From Skermania piniformis (lineage in GTDB: Bacteria > Actinomycetota > Actinomycetes > Mycobacteriales > Mycobacteriaceae), in contig NZ_CP079105.1 of assembly GCF_019285775.1 (NCBI RefSeq), positions 3,728,603-3,792,602 on the forward strand: DNA of 64,000 nt, written 5' to 3'. Made by a program: the position numbers and the translations under genes. Under the pieces are notes generated by a model, which saw only the letters and a list, made by a program, of their open reading frames with translations, ran no database searches and was not told where the DNA came from. Shown piece after piece: positions 1-7,975 of the stretch (its first letter is position 1; every line of letters starts with the position of its first letter).

Positions 1-528
1 ACCGCGGCTGGTGGTCTTGGTGAACTCGTCGATGTTGGCCCGGGTGCCCGGCCCCGCGGAGACCGACGCCACCGAGGCGACGATCTCGGCGTACGGCACG
101 TCGACCACCCGGGACACCGCGGCGACGATCGGGATCGTCGCCTGCCCGCCGCAGGTGATCATATTGACGTTCATCGTGTCCAGGTGTGCGCCGAGGTTCA
201 CCGGCGGCACCACCGCCGGGCCCACCGCGGCCGGGGTGAGATCCACCGCGCGGATACCGGCCGCCGCATAGTCCGGCGCGGCCGCCCGATGGACGTAGGC
301 CGACGTGGCCTCGAAGATGATGTCCGGCTTCTCCGCCTGATCGAGCAGCGGGCCGACACCCTCGGCAGACGTCGCCAGACCGAGGCCGCGGGCTCGCTTC
401 AAGCCTTCGCTGGCCGGATCGATGCCGATCATCCACCGCGGTTCGATCACCTCGGACCGCTGCAGCTTGTAGAGCAGGTCGGTGCTGATGTTGCCGGAAC
501 CGACGATCGCGGCACTTGCTTTGGCCAT
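1..528 (-). CDS. hsaG: Acylating acetaldehyde/propionaldehyde dehydrogenase HsaG, N-terminal part
   Basis: Partial gene: the first 176 codons are present and the rest lies left of the window. It starts at ATG 526-528. The enzyme oxidises the aldehyde released by the HsaF aldolase to acyl-CoA (propionyl-CoA in steroid ring degradation), using NAD and CoA. Visible are the Rossmann motif VGSGNIS near residue 9 and the catalytic cysteine in MITCGGQAT near residue 125. The start lies 11 bp after the stop of hsaE, so the two are co-transcribed. A paralogue with the same motifs is at 22828-23781. The next gene to the left is expected to be hsaF. Confidence 0.9.
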   Translation of the reverse strand, partial: MAKASAAIVGSGNISTDLLYKLQRSEVIEPRWMIGIDPASEGLKRARGLGLATSAEGVGPLLDQAEKPDIIFEATSAYVHRAAAPDYAAAGIRAVDLTPAAVGPAVVPPVNLGAHLDTMNVNMITCGGQATIPIVAAVSRVVDVPYAEIVASVASVSAGPGTRANIDEFTKTTSRG

Positions 529-539
529 AGGGCTCTCCC

Positions 540-1325
540 TTACTCGAAGCTCAGGTCGACCGAGCCCAGCCCGGCGAATTCGGCATGGAACGTGTCGCCG
601 GGACGCGCGTCGATCGCTCGGGTGCAGGAGCCGGGCAACACCACATCGCCGGCTTTGAGCCGCACCCCGAAGCCGGCCACCTTGCGGGCCAGCCACGCCA
701 CCGCGATTACCGGGTCACCCAGCACGGCGTCGCTGCGTCCTTCCGCGACCACCTCGCCGTTGCGGGTGAGCACCGCATCGATACCGCGGATGTCGAGCCC
801 CCCGGGCGCGACCCGTTGCTTGCCGAGTACCCACCCGGCCGAGGAGGCATTGTCGGCGATGGTGTCGGCCAGCTTGATCTTCCACTCGGTGATCCGAGTG
901 TCGATCAGCTCGATCGCCGGCGCGAAAGCGGCGGTGGCGGCGAGTACGTCGGCCTCGGTGCACTCCGCGCCGGGCAGGTCGGCGCCGAGCACGAACCCGA
1001 CCTCCACCTCGACTCGCGGGTACAGGTAGCGCCCGGTGTCGACCGGAACATCCTCGTCCACCGCCATGTCCGCGAGCAGGTGGCCGTAGTCCGGTTCGTC
1101 GACGTTCATCATCCGCTGCATCGCCTCGGACGACAGCCCCACCTTGTGCCCGATCACCGTGGCCCCGGCGGCGCGGCGCTGCCGGATATTGATCAGCTGG
1201 ATCTCGTAGGCGTCGACCACGTCGATCTCGGGGTAGCGGTCGGTGAGCGGATCGACCGGCACCCGATCTCGTTCGGCAACCGCGAGTTCGGCCGCGATCG
1301 CCGCCCTGACCTGACTGTCGAGCAT
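540..1325 (-). CDS. hsaE: 2-hydroxypenta-2,4-dienoate hydratase HsaE
   Basis: A 261-residue FAA-hydrolase-fold hydratase that adds water to 2-hydroxyalka-2,4-dienoates to give 4-hydroxy-2-oxoacids, the step before the HsaF/HsaG aldolase-dehydrogenase pair. Family signatures are [13 protein letters not shown], the DEPDYGHLL segment, and the acidic EVEVGF and [15 protein letters not shown] segments. ATG 1323-1325 is chosen because GGAGGTG sits directly upstream and the sequence aligns at MLDSQV; a start further upstream would run into the promoter. It is divergent from kstD, with a KstR box between. A paralogue is at 23814-24614. Confidence 0.92.
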   Translation of the reverse strand: MLDSQVRAAIAAELAVAERDRVPVDPLTDRYPEIDVVDAYEIQLINIRQRRAAGATVIGHKVGLSSEAMQRMMNVDEPDYGHLLADMAVDEDVPVDTGRYLYPRVEVEVGFVLGADLPGAECTEADVLAATAAFAPAIELIDTRITEWKIKLADTIADNASSAGWVLGKQRVAPGGLDIRGIDAVLTRNGEVVAEGRSDAVLGDPVIAVAWLARKVAGFGVRLKAGDVVLPGSCTRAIDARPGDTFHAEFAGLGSVDLSFE

Positions 1326-1425
1326 CCCGGCACCTCCGGCGTTCTGGAACAGGTTGTAGACCGCATCAGCGCTGCGCAATGACCGGTTCCACAAGCGCGA
1401 GGATGGACTCTACGGGCCCTCATTC

Positions 1426-1439
1426 TATAACGTGTTCTA
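1426..1439. promoter_or_regulatory. KstR operator between hsaE and kstD
   Basis: TATAACGTGTTCTA fits the KstR consensus TnnAACnnGTTnnA at every fixed position. It lies between divergent hsaE and kstD and ends one base before the ATG of kstD at 1441. A kstD transcript would therefore be leaderless or nearly so, and bound KstR would cover its start site. The site should derepress both directions when a steroid CoA-thioester binds KstR, whose gene is at 49515. Confidence 0.88.
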
Positions 1440-1440
1440 C

Positions 1441-3135
1441 ATGGCCGAGCAGACATATGACGTCGTCGTCGTGGGCAGTGGTGGCGGCGGTATGGTCGCA
1501 GCCCTGACTGCGGCCGATCGCGGGCTGAGCGTGGTGGTGCTGGAGAAGTCGCCGTACTTCGGCGGGTCGACCGCCCGCTCCGGTGGCGGGGTGTGGATTC
1601 CCGGCAACGCCGCGCTACGCGCGTCCGGCGTCACCGACGACACTCCGGCCGCCGCGCGCACCTACCTGCACAGCATCATCGGCGACGACGTGCCGGCCGA
1701 GCGGATCGACACCTACATCGACCGGGGCGCGGAGATGTTCGACTTCATCCTGCGTACCACCCCGTTGAAGATGACGTGGGTGCCCGATTACGCGGACTAC
1801 TACCCCGAAGCTCCCGGCGGCCGGCCCGGCGGGCGCTCGGTGGAGCCGAAGCCGTTCAACGGCAGGCGACTCGGCGCCGACCTGGCGAATCTGCAGCCGC
1901 CGTACAGCAAGGCACCGCTGAATCTGGTGGTGCTGCAAGCCGACTACCGCTGGCTCAACTTGAACCGGCGCCACCCCAAGGGGGTGTTGCGGTCGATGCG
2001 GGTCGGCGCCCGGATGATGGCGGCCAAACTGACCGGCCGGCACATGCTCGGCATGGGACAAGCGCTGGCCGCCGCGCTGCGGCTCGGCCTGACGAACGCC
2101 GGCATCCCGCTGCTGTTGAACACCCCGATGACCGACCTCTACACCGAGGACGGGGTGGTTCGCGGAGTCGACGTGCTGCGTGCCGGCAAGCCGGAACGGT
2201 TCACGGCCCGATACGGCGTGATCCTCGCCGCCGGCGGATTCGAGCACAACGAGGAACTGCGCAAGAAATATCAGCGCGAACCGATCGGCACCCAGTGGAC
2301 CACCGGCGCGGTCAGCAACACCGGGGACGGCATCCTGGCCGGTCAGAAGCTCGGCGGCGCGGTCGATTTCATGTCCGATGCGTGGTGGGGGCCGTCGATT
2401 CCGCTACCCAAGGGGCCGTGGTTCTGCCTGGCCGAACGCAACCTGCCCGGTGGGATCATCGTCAACGCCCGGGGCGAGCGCTATTTCAACGAGGCTGCAC
2501 CGTATGTCGAAGCGGTACACCGGATGTACGGTGGGCAGTTCGGGCAGGGCGAGGGACCGGGCGAGAACATCCCGTCCTGGATGATCCTCGACCAGCGCTA
2601 TCGTGACCGCTATATCTTCGCCGGACTACAACCACGACAACGCTTCCCGAAGAGCTGGCGGGAAGCCGGCGTGGTGGTCGAGGCCGACACCCTGGCCGAG
2701 CTGGCCGACACGATCGGGATTCCGGCGGACCGGTTGGCAGCCACCGTCGCCCGGTTCAACGAGTTCGCCCGGACCGGCGTCGACGAAGACTTCCACCGCG
2801 GCGAAAGCGCGTACGACCGCTACTACGGCGACCCGCGCAACGCACCGAACCCGTGTCTGGGCGCTATCGACAAGGGGCCGTTCTACGCGGTGCAGATGGT
2901 GCCCGGCGACCTCGGCACCAAGGGGGGCCTGGTCACCGACGTCGCCGGCCGGGTGCTCCGGGAGGACGACAGCGTGATCGAGGGGCTGTACGCCTGCGGC
3001 AATTCCAGCTCACCGGTGATGGGGCACACCTACGCCGGGCCGGGCGCGACCATCGGTCCCGCGATGACCTTCGGCTACCTCGCCGTGCTGGATATCGCCG
3101 ACAGAAAGAATGCCGACCGGAAGGCAGGCCGCTGA
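1441..3135 (+). CDS. kstD: 3-ketosteroid Delta1-dehydrogenase KstD
   Basis: A 564-residue flavoprotein that desaturates C1-C2 of 3-ketosteroid ring A (androstenedione to androstadienedione), preparing ring B for opening. The FAD-binding motif VVGSGGGGMVAAL is near residue 9, followed by STARSGGGVW and PEAPGGRPGGRS. A C-terminal HTYAGPGATIGPA carries the conserved Tyr and Gly of the family active site. ATG 1441 (MAEQTYDVV) is preferred over GTG 1432, which lies inside the KstR operator and has no Shine-Dalgarno sequence. The stop overlaps the next start as TGATG, so the following hydratase is translationally coupled. Confidence 0.95.
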   Translation: MAEQTYDVVVVGSGGGGMVAALTAADRGLSVVVLEKSPYFGGSTARSGGGVWIPGNAALRASGVTDDTPAAARTYLHSIIGDDVPAERIDTYIDRGAEMFDFILRTTPLKMTWVPDYADYYPEAPGGRPGGRSVEPKPFNGRRLGADLANLQPPYSKAPLNLVVLQADYRWLNLNRRHPKGVLRSMRVGARMMAAKLTGRHMLGMGQALAAALRLGLTNAGIPLLLNTPMTDLYTEDGVVRGVDVLRAGKPERFTARYGVILAAGGFEHNEELRKKYQREPIGTQWTTGAVSNTGDGILAGQKLGGAVDFMSDAWWGPSIPLPKGPWFCLAERNLPGGIIVNARGERYFNEAAPYVEAVHRMYGGQFGQGEGPGENIPSWMILDQRYRDRYIFAGLQPRQRFPKSWREAGVVVEADTLAELADTIGIPADRLAATVARFNEFARTGVDEDFHRGESAYDRYYGDPRNAPNPCLGAIDKGPFYAVQMVPGDLGTKGGLVTDVAGRVLREDDSVIEGLYACGNSSSPVMGHTYAGPGATIGPAMTFGYLAVLDIADRKNADRKAGR

Positions 3136-3998
3136 TGCCGATCGACCCCGGCGTCGCGGTCGGCGCCGAGCTGCCCGCCGAAGACTTCTCCTGGACCGCG
3201 TCCGATGTCCAGCTGTATCAGCTGGCGCTGGGTGCGGGTGGTGCGCCGACCGATCCGGCCCAGTTGGGCTACCTGGACGACGTCGCGCCGCTGGTGCTCC
3301 CCACCTTCGCGACCGTTGCCGCCACCTTCCATCAGGTTGCCCCGCCGGCGGTCTCGTTTCCCGGGATCGATATCGACCTGGCCAAGGTGGTGCACGGCAC
3401 CCAGTCGGTCACCGTGCATCGCCCCCTGCCCGCGTCCGGTAGCGCGCGCCAGACCTCGCGGATCGCCGAGGTCTGGGACAAGGGCAAGGCGGCCGTGATC
3501 GTGCGCGAATACACCACCGCCGACGAGGCCGGTGAGCCGCTCTGGACCGCACGGTCGTCCATCTTCGCCCGCGGTGAGGGCGGGTTCGGTGGCGAACGTG
3601 GGCCGTCGGAGAAGGCCGAGTTACCGGACCGGGAGCCCGATTACGACGTCACGACGGCGACGCTGCCGCAACAGGCGCTGCTCTACCGGCTGTGCGGGGA
3701 CCGCAACCCGCTGCATTCCGATCCCGACTTCGCCGAGGCCGCGGGGTTTCCCGCGCCGATCCTGCACGGGCTGTGCACTTTCGGCATCGTCTGCCGGACC
3801 GTGACCGACGCCGTCCTCGGCAGCGACGCCGCCCGGGTGACCGGCTTCGGCGCCAAGTTCGCCGGGGTGGTGTTCCCCGGGGAGACGCTGCGCACCCGGA
3901 TCTGGCGTACCGGTTCGGACACGCTGCAGATCACCGCCTCGGTCGTGGAACGTGACGATGCGCCCGCCCTGGCCGATGTGGTGCTGTCACATAGCTGA
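3135..3998 (+). CDS. MaoC-like 2-enoyl-CoA hydratase downstream of kstD
   Basis: A 287-residue double-hotdog hydratase. The second half carries the hydratase-2 motif LCGDRNPLHSDPDFA followed by FPAPILHGLC, with the catalytic Asp and His. The family hydrates trans-2-enoyl-CoA thioesters to R-3-hydroxyacyl-CoA. In Mycobacterium tuberculosis the homologous gene also follows kstD (Rv3537-Rv3538) and has been linked to steroid side-chain beta-oxidation. Its ATG overlaps the kstD stop, so it shares the KstR-controlled transcript. The substrate is inferred from context. Confidence 0.85.
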   Translation: MPIDPGVAVGAELPAEDFSWTASDVQLYQLALGAGGAPTDPAQLGYLDDVAPLVLPTFATVAATFHQVAPPAVSFPGIDIDLAKVVHGTQSVTVHRPLPASGSARQTSRIAEVWDKGKAAVIVREYTTADEAGEPLWTARSSIFARGEGGFGGERGPSEKAELPDREPDYDVTTATLPQQALLYRLCGDRNPLHSDPDFAEAAGFPAPILHGLCTFGIVCRTVTDAVLGSDAARVTGFGAKFAGVVFPGETLRTRIWRTGSDTLQITASVVERDDAPALADVVLSHS

Positions 3999-4033
3999 TT
4001 CATAGCTCGGGCGTTTCATACAACACTGGAAGT

Positions 4034-4157
4034 ATGCCGACATCGACCCAGCGGGCCCGCGAGTGCCGCCGACGCATGCGCGAACGCGGGTACCGCCCGG
4101 TACAGCGACGACATGGACTTCATCGAGTCGATCTCCGACATGGCCGGCGAGGAGTGA
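4034..4157 (+). pseudogene. mazE antitoxin remnant (internal deletion, frame change)
   Basis: The first 24 codons from ATG 4034 read as a MazE N-terminus ending RERGYRPVQ. The usual next segment (IWVPD and about 25 residues) is missing. A different frame then gives the MazE C-terminal tail YSDDMDFIESISDMAGEE and a TGA at 4155-4157. The stop overlaps the GTG of the mazF remnant as GTGA, the normal mazEF junction. A deletion that changes frame has destroyed the centre of the antitoxin. Confidence 0.8.
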
Positions 4158-4375
4158 ATCGCGGCGAACTATGGACGGTCTCCGGTGCCGACGCGCCGAC
4201 GGCGCGCATCGCGATGCCCACAACCACCGGAATCGTCCAACCCGGCTTCGCCATGATCGACAAGATCACGACAGTCCGGCGATCGAACCTCGATACCCGG
4301 ATAGGTCGCGTGCCCGCCGCATCGATGGCCGAGGTCGAACGTTCGCTGCTGGTGTTCCTCGGCCTGGCCTCCTGA
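4154..4375 (+). pseudogene. mazF toxin with internal deletion (73 codons)
   Basis: An open frame from GTG 4154 gives a MazF-type N-terminus RGELWTVSG joined directly to DAPTARI, then MIDKITTVRRSN, RIGRV and LLVFLGLAS. Intact MazF endoribonucleases are about 105 residues. Here about 33 residues of the central barrel, which normally carry the RPAVIVQDD strand, are gone without loss of frame. The product is unlikely to be an active nuclease. With the broken antitoxin before it, this is a dead module between the steroid genes and the next SDR. Confidence 0.82.
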
Positions 4376-4445
4376 ACACTGCCGGTGCCACGCACCTGCG
4401 CCGAGCGAACCCGACTCGGGTCACCGACCCGACTACGCTGAACCG

Positions 4446-5348
4446 GTGACAACGCACTGGACTCCGGCCCGGCTGGGCGACCTCAGCGGCAAACGCATCA
4501 TCGTGACCGGCGCGACGAACGGCGTCGGCCTCGGCACCGCCCGCGCGCTGGTCCGGGCCGGCGCGCACGTGATCATGGCGGTCCGCAACCCCGAACTGGG
4601 AGCGCAGCGCGCCGCCGAGATCGGCGGCTCGACGTCGATCGCGAAGGTCGACCTGGCCGATCTGGCCTCGGTGCGGGCGTTCGCCGACGCCCTCGACGAG
4701 GACGTCGACATCCTGATCAACAACGCCGGCCTGCTCACCGAGGGCCGGGAAGAGACCGTCGACGGGTTCGAGAAGACACTCGGCACCAACCTGCTCGGCC
4801 CCTTCGCCCTGACCAACCTGATCTTCCCGCGCATCCGTTCCCAGATCATCAATGTCGGCTCGCACGCGCACCGCAGCGCCGAACTCCGACTCGACGACAT
4901 GCACCTGCGCACCGCCAAGTGGACGATGATGGGCGCGTACTCGCGTTCCAAGCTCGGCGTGATGCTGTGGGGACTGGAACTGGATCGTCGCCTGCGGGTG
5001 GCGAACTCGCCGGTGGTCAGCCAACTCACCCATCCCGGCTGGGTCGCCTCCAACCTGTCCCACCTCTCCGACAAGCCGCTGCTGGCAGCAGCCGACCGCG
5101 TGGTGCGCACGGTGGCCGGCGTGGTCGCCAACGACATCGACGCCGGCGCCGCCTCGACCCTGTACTGCATCAGCGAGCCGGTACCGCCGGGCAGCTACAT
5201 CGGCTACGACGGTCCGCTCGGCCTGTCCGGACCGCTGGTGATGCTCGGCCGGACCGCACTCGCCGGCGACTACGACATCGCGGCCGAGGTGTTCGAGTTC
5301 GCCGAAAACGAAACCGGCACCAAGTTTCCGGGGTCAGCGATCGGCTGA
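4446..5348 (+). CDS. SDR-family oxidoreductase (retinol dehydrogenase-like)
   Basis: A 300-residue short-chain dehydrogenase from GTG 4446. It has the nucleotide-binding TGATNGVGLG near residue 20, NNAG near 93, and the catalytic Tyr-Lys in YSRSK near 165. The length and layout fit the WWOX/retinol-dehydrogenase-like branch common in Nocardia and Mycobacterium, which acts on unidentified alcohols or ketones. It stands alone between two toxin-antitoxin loci. The substrate cannot be told from the sequence. Confidence 0.85.
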   Translation: MTTHWTPARLGDLSGKRIIVTGATNGVGLGTARALVRAGAHVIMAVRNPELGAQRAAEIGGSTSIAKVDLADLASVRAFADALDEDVDILINNAGLLTEGREETVDGFEKTLGTNLLGPFALTNLIFPRIRSQIINVGSHAHRSAELRLDDMHLRTAKWTMMGAYSRSKLGVMLWGLELDRRLRVANSPVVSQLTHPGWVASNLSHLSDKPLLAAADRVVRTVAGVVANDIDAGAASTLYCISEPVPPGSYIGYDGPLGLSGPLVMLGRTALAGDYDIAAEVFEFAENETGTKFPGSAIG

Positions 5349-5389
5349 ACCGCCTACCGGCCTGCGGTCGATGCGCTCCGCTGCGAGGC

Positions 5390-5665
5390 CTAGCGTCCGT
5401 AGTGGTAACGGCACGCCGCAATACGGACCTCGGTGTCGGCGCCCTCGGACGCGACGACCTTGTACACCATGCGGTGCTCGTCGGTAATTCTCCGGGACCA
5501 GTACCCCGCGAAGTCATGCTTCAGCGGCTCGGGCTTACCGATGCCTTCGTTTCCGTTTCGGACGATATCCGCCACGAGGGCGTTGATCCGCCCGAGCACT
5601 TTTCGATCCTGCGCCTGCCACCACAGGTAGTCCTCCCATGCGTTGGCATCCCACACGAGCCGCAC
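5390..5665 (-). CDS. yoeB: YoeB/Txe-family toxin (ribosome-dependent mRNA endonuclease)
   Basis: A 91-residue RelE-superfamily toxin starting at GTG 5665. It begins LVWDANAWEDYLWWQ and has KPEPLKHDFAGYWSRRI, DEHRMVYKV and a C-terminal CRYHYGR; the last carries the His-Tyr pair that YoeB uses for ribosome-dependent cleavage of mRNA. The start is 2 bp after the antitoxin stop, so the two are cotranscribed. Length and all key positions look intact, in contrast to most other toxin genes in this window. Confidence 0.93.
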   Translation of the reverse strand: MRLVWDANAWEDYLWWQAQDRKVLGRINALVADIVRNGNEGIGKPEPLKHDFAGYWSRRITDEHRMVYKVVASEGADTEVRIAACRYHYGR

Positions 5666-5667
5666 GG

Positions 5668-5928
5668 TCAGTCTGCCGTATCGATAAGCGGACGCTCCTC
5701 TCCCGCACCACTCTCGAGCCGCTCCATCGCGTCGAGCAGACGTCGGGCATTCGCCGGTGAACGCATCAGATAGGCGGTCTCCCGCAGCGACTCGAAATCG
5801 GCCAACGAGACCATCACCACCGGCTCATGACCCGCGCGGGTGATCACGATCTCCTCCCGGTCGTTGACCACCGAATCCAGAACTTCGGCGTACCGGGCAC
5901 GCGACTCGCTGTAGCTCATCGTCCGCAT
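5668..5928 (-). CDS. yefM: YefM-family antitoxin
   Basis: An 86-residue Phd/YefM antitoxin. The N-terminus MRTMSYSESRARYAEVLDS is the DNA-binding half, followed by EEIVITRAGHEPVVMVSL, and an acidic C-terminal tail is the toxin-binding part. ATG 5926-5928 is chosen over TTG 5934 because AAGGGG lies 7 bp upstream and other YefM proteins begin at this point. It represses its own operon together with YoeB; matching operator cores lie just upstream at 5945-5964. Confidence 0.93.
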   Translation of the reverse strand: MRTMSYSESRARYAEVLDSVVNDREEIVITRAGHEPVVMVSLADFESLRETAYLMRSPANARRLLDAMERLESGAGEERPLIDTAD

Positions 5929-5944
5929 CAGCAACCCCTTACTG

Positions 5945-5964
5945 TTTGTACAGAAAATTGTACG
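5945..5964. promoter_or_regulatory. YefM operator: two TGTACA-type cores
   Basis: TGTACA (5947-5952) and TGTACG (5959-5964) are spaced 12 bp centre to centre, just upstream of yefM. In E. coli the YefM-YoeB operator is a pair of palindromes with TGTACA cores, so this arrangement is the expected autoregulatory site. The second core has one mismatch, as a weaker site would. Confidence 0.75.
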
Positions 5965-6001
5965 CCCTAGGGATGGATGGCAGCGACGCCCTTTGCCGGC
6001 G

Positions 6002-6838
6002 TCATCGAGCCAACCACGAGCGCAGGGCGCGGGTCAGGACGGGCATGACCACCCAGGTAAGCAGGACGACATTGACGACGGCATTGATCACGACCACGGC
6101 AAGGGTCGGCGCCGCAGGAAGAACTGCCTCACGAACAACGGTCACAGCCAAGGAGACCGGGATCAAGCCCGCAACGACCGCGACGGCTTGCTTCCATCGT
6201 TTCGGTCCGCCGGTTCCGCTGCCGGCGAACCAACCGGCGTAACCGCCGACGATATTTATCGTGCGGGGCCGGTCGAGCAACTCGGCCATGTCGTCGAGGA
6301 CGGCGCGGCGTTCGGCAGACTCGAGCCATCGGTCGAGCTGAGCGCGGGAGCGAAAGGTCATGACCGCGACGGTGTCGGGCTGTGCGTTCACACATGCCGG
6401 GATCAGCTCAGCGCGAATCAATCCGCCCATCTGTCGGGCGTCGGCGACCCCGCGCTCGTGCAGGAGTCGATGTCGTTCCGCGGTTCCGTGGCGGAGCCGT
6501 ACCGCGCTGACCAAAGTGACGCTGTCCGGCCCGGGATGCAGAATCCGTTGCTCGACGGGCTGATCGACGAGGTAGGCCGCACCGGCCTCGACCAGAGCCA
6601 GTCGCTTCGCGGAGCACAGCCAGTTGTCGAGATCCCCGGCCGACCGAAAGCGATAGAGCACCACCCACTCGCTGCTGCCGTCCGAATCCGGCGGCCGGAC
6701 CGTCGTGGCGACGTGACCGGGGGCTTGTTCGACGGCGCGTTGCAGGCGGTGCAACCAGCGTTCGAAGTTGCGGGTTTCGCCGGGGCGCACCCGACGTGAT
6801 ACGACGACGGTGGCCTCGCCTGCCGCGTCTTGGTCCAC
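6002..6838 (-). CDS. Two-domain ABM (antibiotic biosynthesis monooxygenase-like) membrane protein
   Basis: About 278 residues from GTG 6836-6838, which has GGAGGG upstream; the longer frame to 6940 would cover the promoter. Two ABM-type ferredoxin-like repeats are visible: VVVSRRVRPGETRNFERWLH with VLYRF, and VSAVRLRHGTAERHRLL with VAVMTFRSRAQLDRWL. Two hydrophobic helices follow (about residues 207-228 and 236-258), placing the domains at the membrane. Proteins of this type are conserved in actinobacteria without a proven reaction. It is divergent from a TetR gene that probably controls it. Confidence 0.8.
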   Translation of the reverse strand: MDQDAAGEATVVVSRRVRPGETRNFERWLHRLQRAVEQAPGHVATTVRPPDSDGSSEWVVLYRFRSAGDLDNWLCSAKRLALVEAGAAYLVDQPVEQRILHPGPDSVTLVSAVRLRHGTAERHRLLHERGVADARQMGGLIRAELIPACVNAQPDTVAVMTFRSRAQLDRWLESAERRAVLDDMAELLDRPRTINIVGGYAGWFAGSGTGGPKRWKQAVAVVAGLIPVSLAVTVVREAVLPAAPTLAVVVINAVVNVVLLTWVVMPVLTRALRSWLAR

Positions 6839-6892
6839 GATGAAGCCCTCCTCGGCGGAAGTGGGATGCCGTCCCTGATCATCTATATCCGC

Positions 6893-6906
6893 ATAGCGAT
6901 CACTAC
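6893..6906. promoter_or_regulatory. Palindrome in the ABM-tetR divergent promoter
   Basis: The 219-bp gap between the ABM gene (starts 6838) and tetR (7058) contains the near-palindrome ATAGCGATCACTAC, flanked by AGG. The same CTACAG/GCGATC elements appear in the operator of the paralogous TetR gene at 25296-25319 (TACTGTAGCGATCGAT). The shared half-site makes this the best candidate operator for the TetR at 7058. The rest of the gap is AT-rich, as expected for two promoters, with no other clear element. Confidence 0.5.
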
Positions 6907-7057
6907 AGGGTGAGCGGTGGTCATCATCGCTAAATATCATAGAAATAGCGACGAAACGCGGATATGCGCAGCTCCCGGATCTGACCTAATGTAGTATTAT
7001 GAACAGTAACCAGGCTTGGCTTCCGGTGTCGTGCCAACGATAGGGCAGGAGGGCGGC

Positions 7058-7702
7058 GTGGCCGATGCAGCCAGGCGTGCCGGCCGTAAGACGCGGGCCA
7101 ACGGGGAAGACTCCCGGGAGAAGATTCTCGATGCTGCCGCGGAGATCGCGGCGATGCGCGGGTACGAAGGAACCTCGATCGGTGCGGTGAGCAAGGCATC
7201 CGGCCTCCCGCCGAGTTCGATCTACTGGCACTTTGCCGACAAGGGTGATCTGCTCGCGGCTGTCATCGAGCGCAGCTACGGGCGCTGGATCGCAGCCGTT
7301 GCTGCGCCGGTGACTGTGACCGACGGGACTTACGCGCATGTGATGGCGGCCCAGGTGCTCAAGAGTCTGCAGGCCGCCCCGGACTTCCTGCGGTTGGGGC
7401 TCATGCTCGTGCTCGAGCGGCGCCCCGACGAACCGGAGGCCCGGAAGATGTTCGTACAGGTCCGTGACAACGCACGGGCATTCGCGAGCGAGAACCTACG
7501 GCGTCACTATCCACAACTCGACGAGCGGCAGGTCAAACAGTTGGCCGCATTCGTCATGTCGGCGGCAGACGGGTTGTTCATCGCCAGCGAGGCGGCTGGA
7601 GACCAGATCGACCTCGTCGCTCAATTCGATCTCATTGCCAGCGCGGTGGATGCGCTGGTAGCCCAGTTCGCGGCTGCGCATGAGGCGCGGGCGGAAGACT
7701 AA
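7058..7702 (+). CDS. TetR-family transcriptional regulator, paralogue of the one at 24611
   Basis: A 214-residue TetR regulator. The HTH spans about residues 30-65 (GTSIGAVSKASGLPPSSIYWHF), followed by a long helical ligand domain containing APDFLRLGLMLVLERRPDEP. GTG 7058 is chosen over TTG 7016 because GGAGGG lies just before it and the paralogue at 24611-25258 begins the same way (VAD). The two share the HTH almost residue for residue and most of the ligand domain. It is divergent from the ABM membrane protein, its likely target. Confidence 0.9.
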   Translation: MADAARRAGRKTRANGEDSREKILDAAAEIAAMRGYEGTSIGAVSKASGLPPSSIYWHFADKGDLLAAVIERSYGRWIAAVAAPVTVTDGTYAHVMAAQVLKSLQAAPDFLRLGLMLVLERRPDEPEARKMFVQVRDNARAFASENLRRHYPQLDERQVKQLAAFVMSAADGLFIASEAAGDQIDLVAQFDLIASAVDALVAQFAAAHEARAED

Positions 7703-7784
7703 TCCGAAGTTACGGCACGTGAAATAGAAGAATCCTGGGGTTGACCTGGGGATTTGCTGGTTTTGGTGGGAGGTTGTTCTGGCT

Positions 7785-7960
7785 ACGCGGCGATGGTGAG
7801 GGGGATCGAGCGATCGAGTAGGTCGAACGCGCGGCGCTGCTCGGGGTGGGATCGGCGAGCTTGTCGATCTCGATGTTGGTGCCGTGGTAGCGGATCTGGT
7901 TGCGGGTGAGGGTGGCGAGGTGGTCGAGCAGGCCCCGGAAGACGGCAAGACCGAGCTGCC
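7785..7960 (-). pseudogene. Transposase C-terminal fragment (IS remnant)
   Basis: The minus strand reads VFRGLLDHLATLTRNQIRY, then GTNIEIDKLADPTP in one frame, and continues EQRRAFDLLDRSIPLTIAA with a stop in the next frame. One missing base at the PTP-EQR junction explains the switch. The LATLTRN and PTP-QRRAFDLL pattern is that of the C-terminal end of IS1634/IS4-like transposases; the family call is from memory of the motif. The whole 7703-7975 gap holds nothing else recognisable. Confidence 0.55.
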
Positions 7961-7975
7961 GTGGCACCCATCCCG

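Noticed and set aside
1432-1440. GTG 1432 as the start of kstD
   Set aside because: It lies inside the KstR operator and lacks a ribosome-binding site; KstD alignment begins at the ATG 1441.
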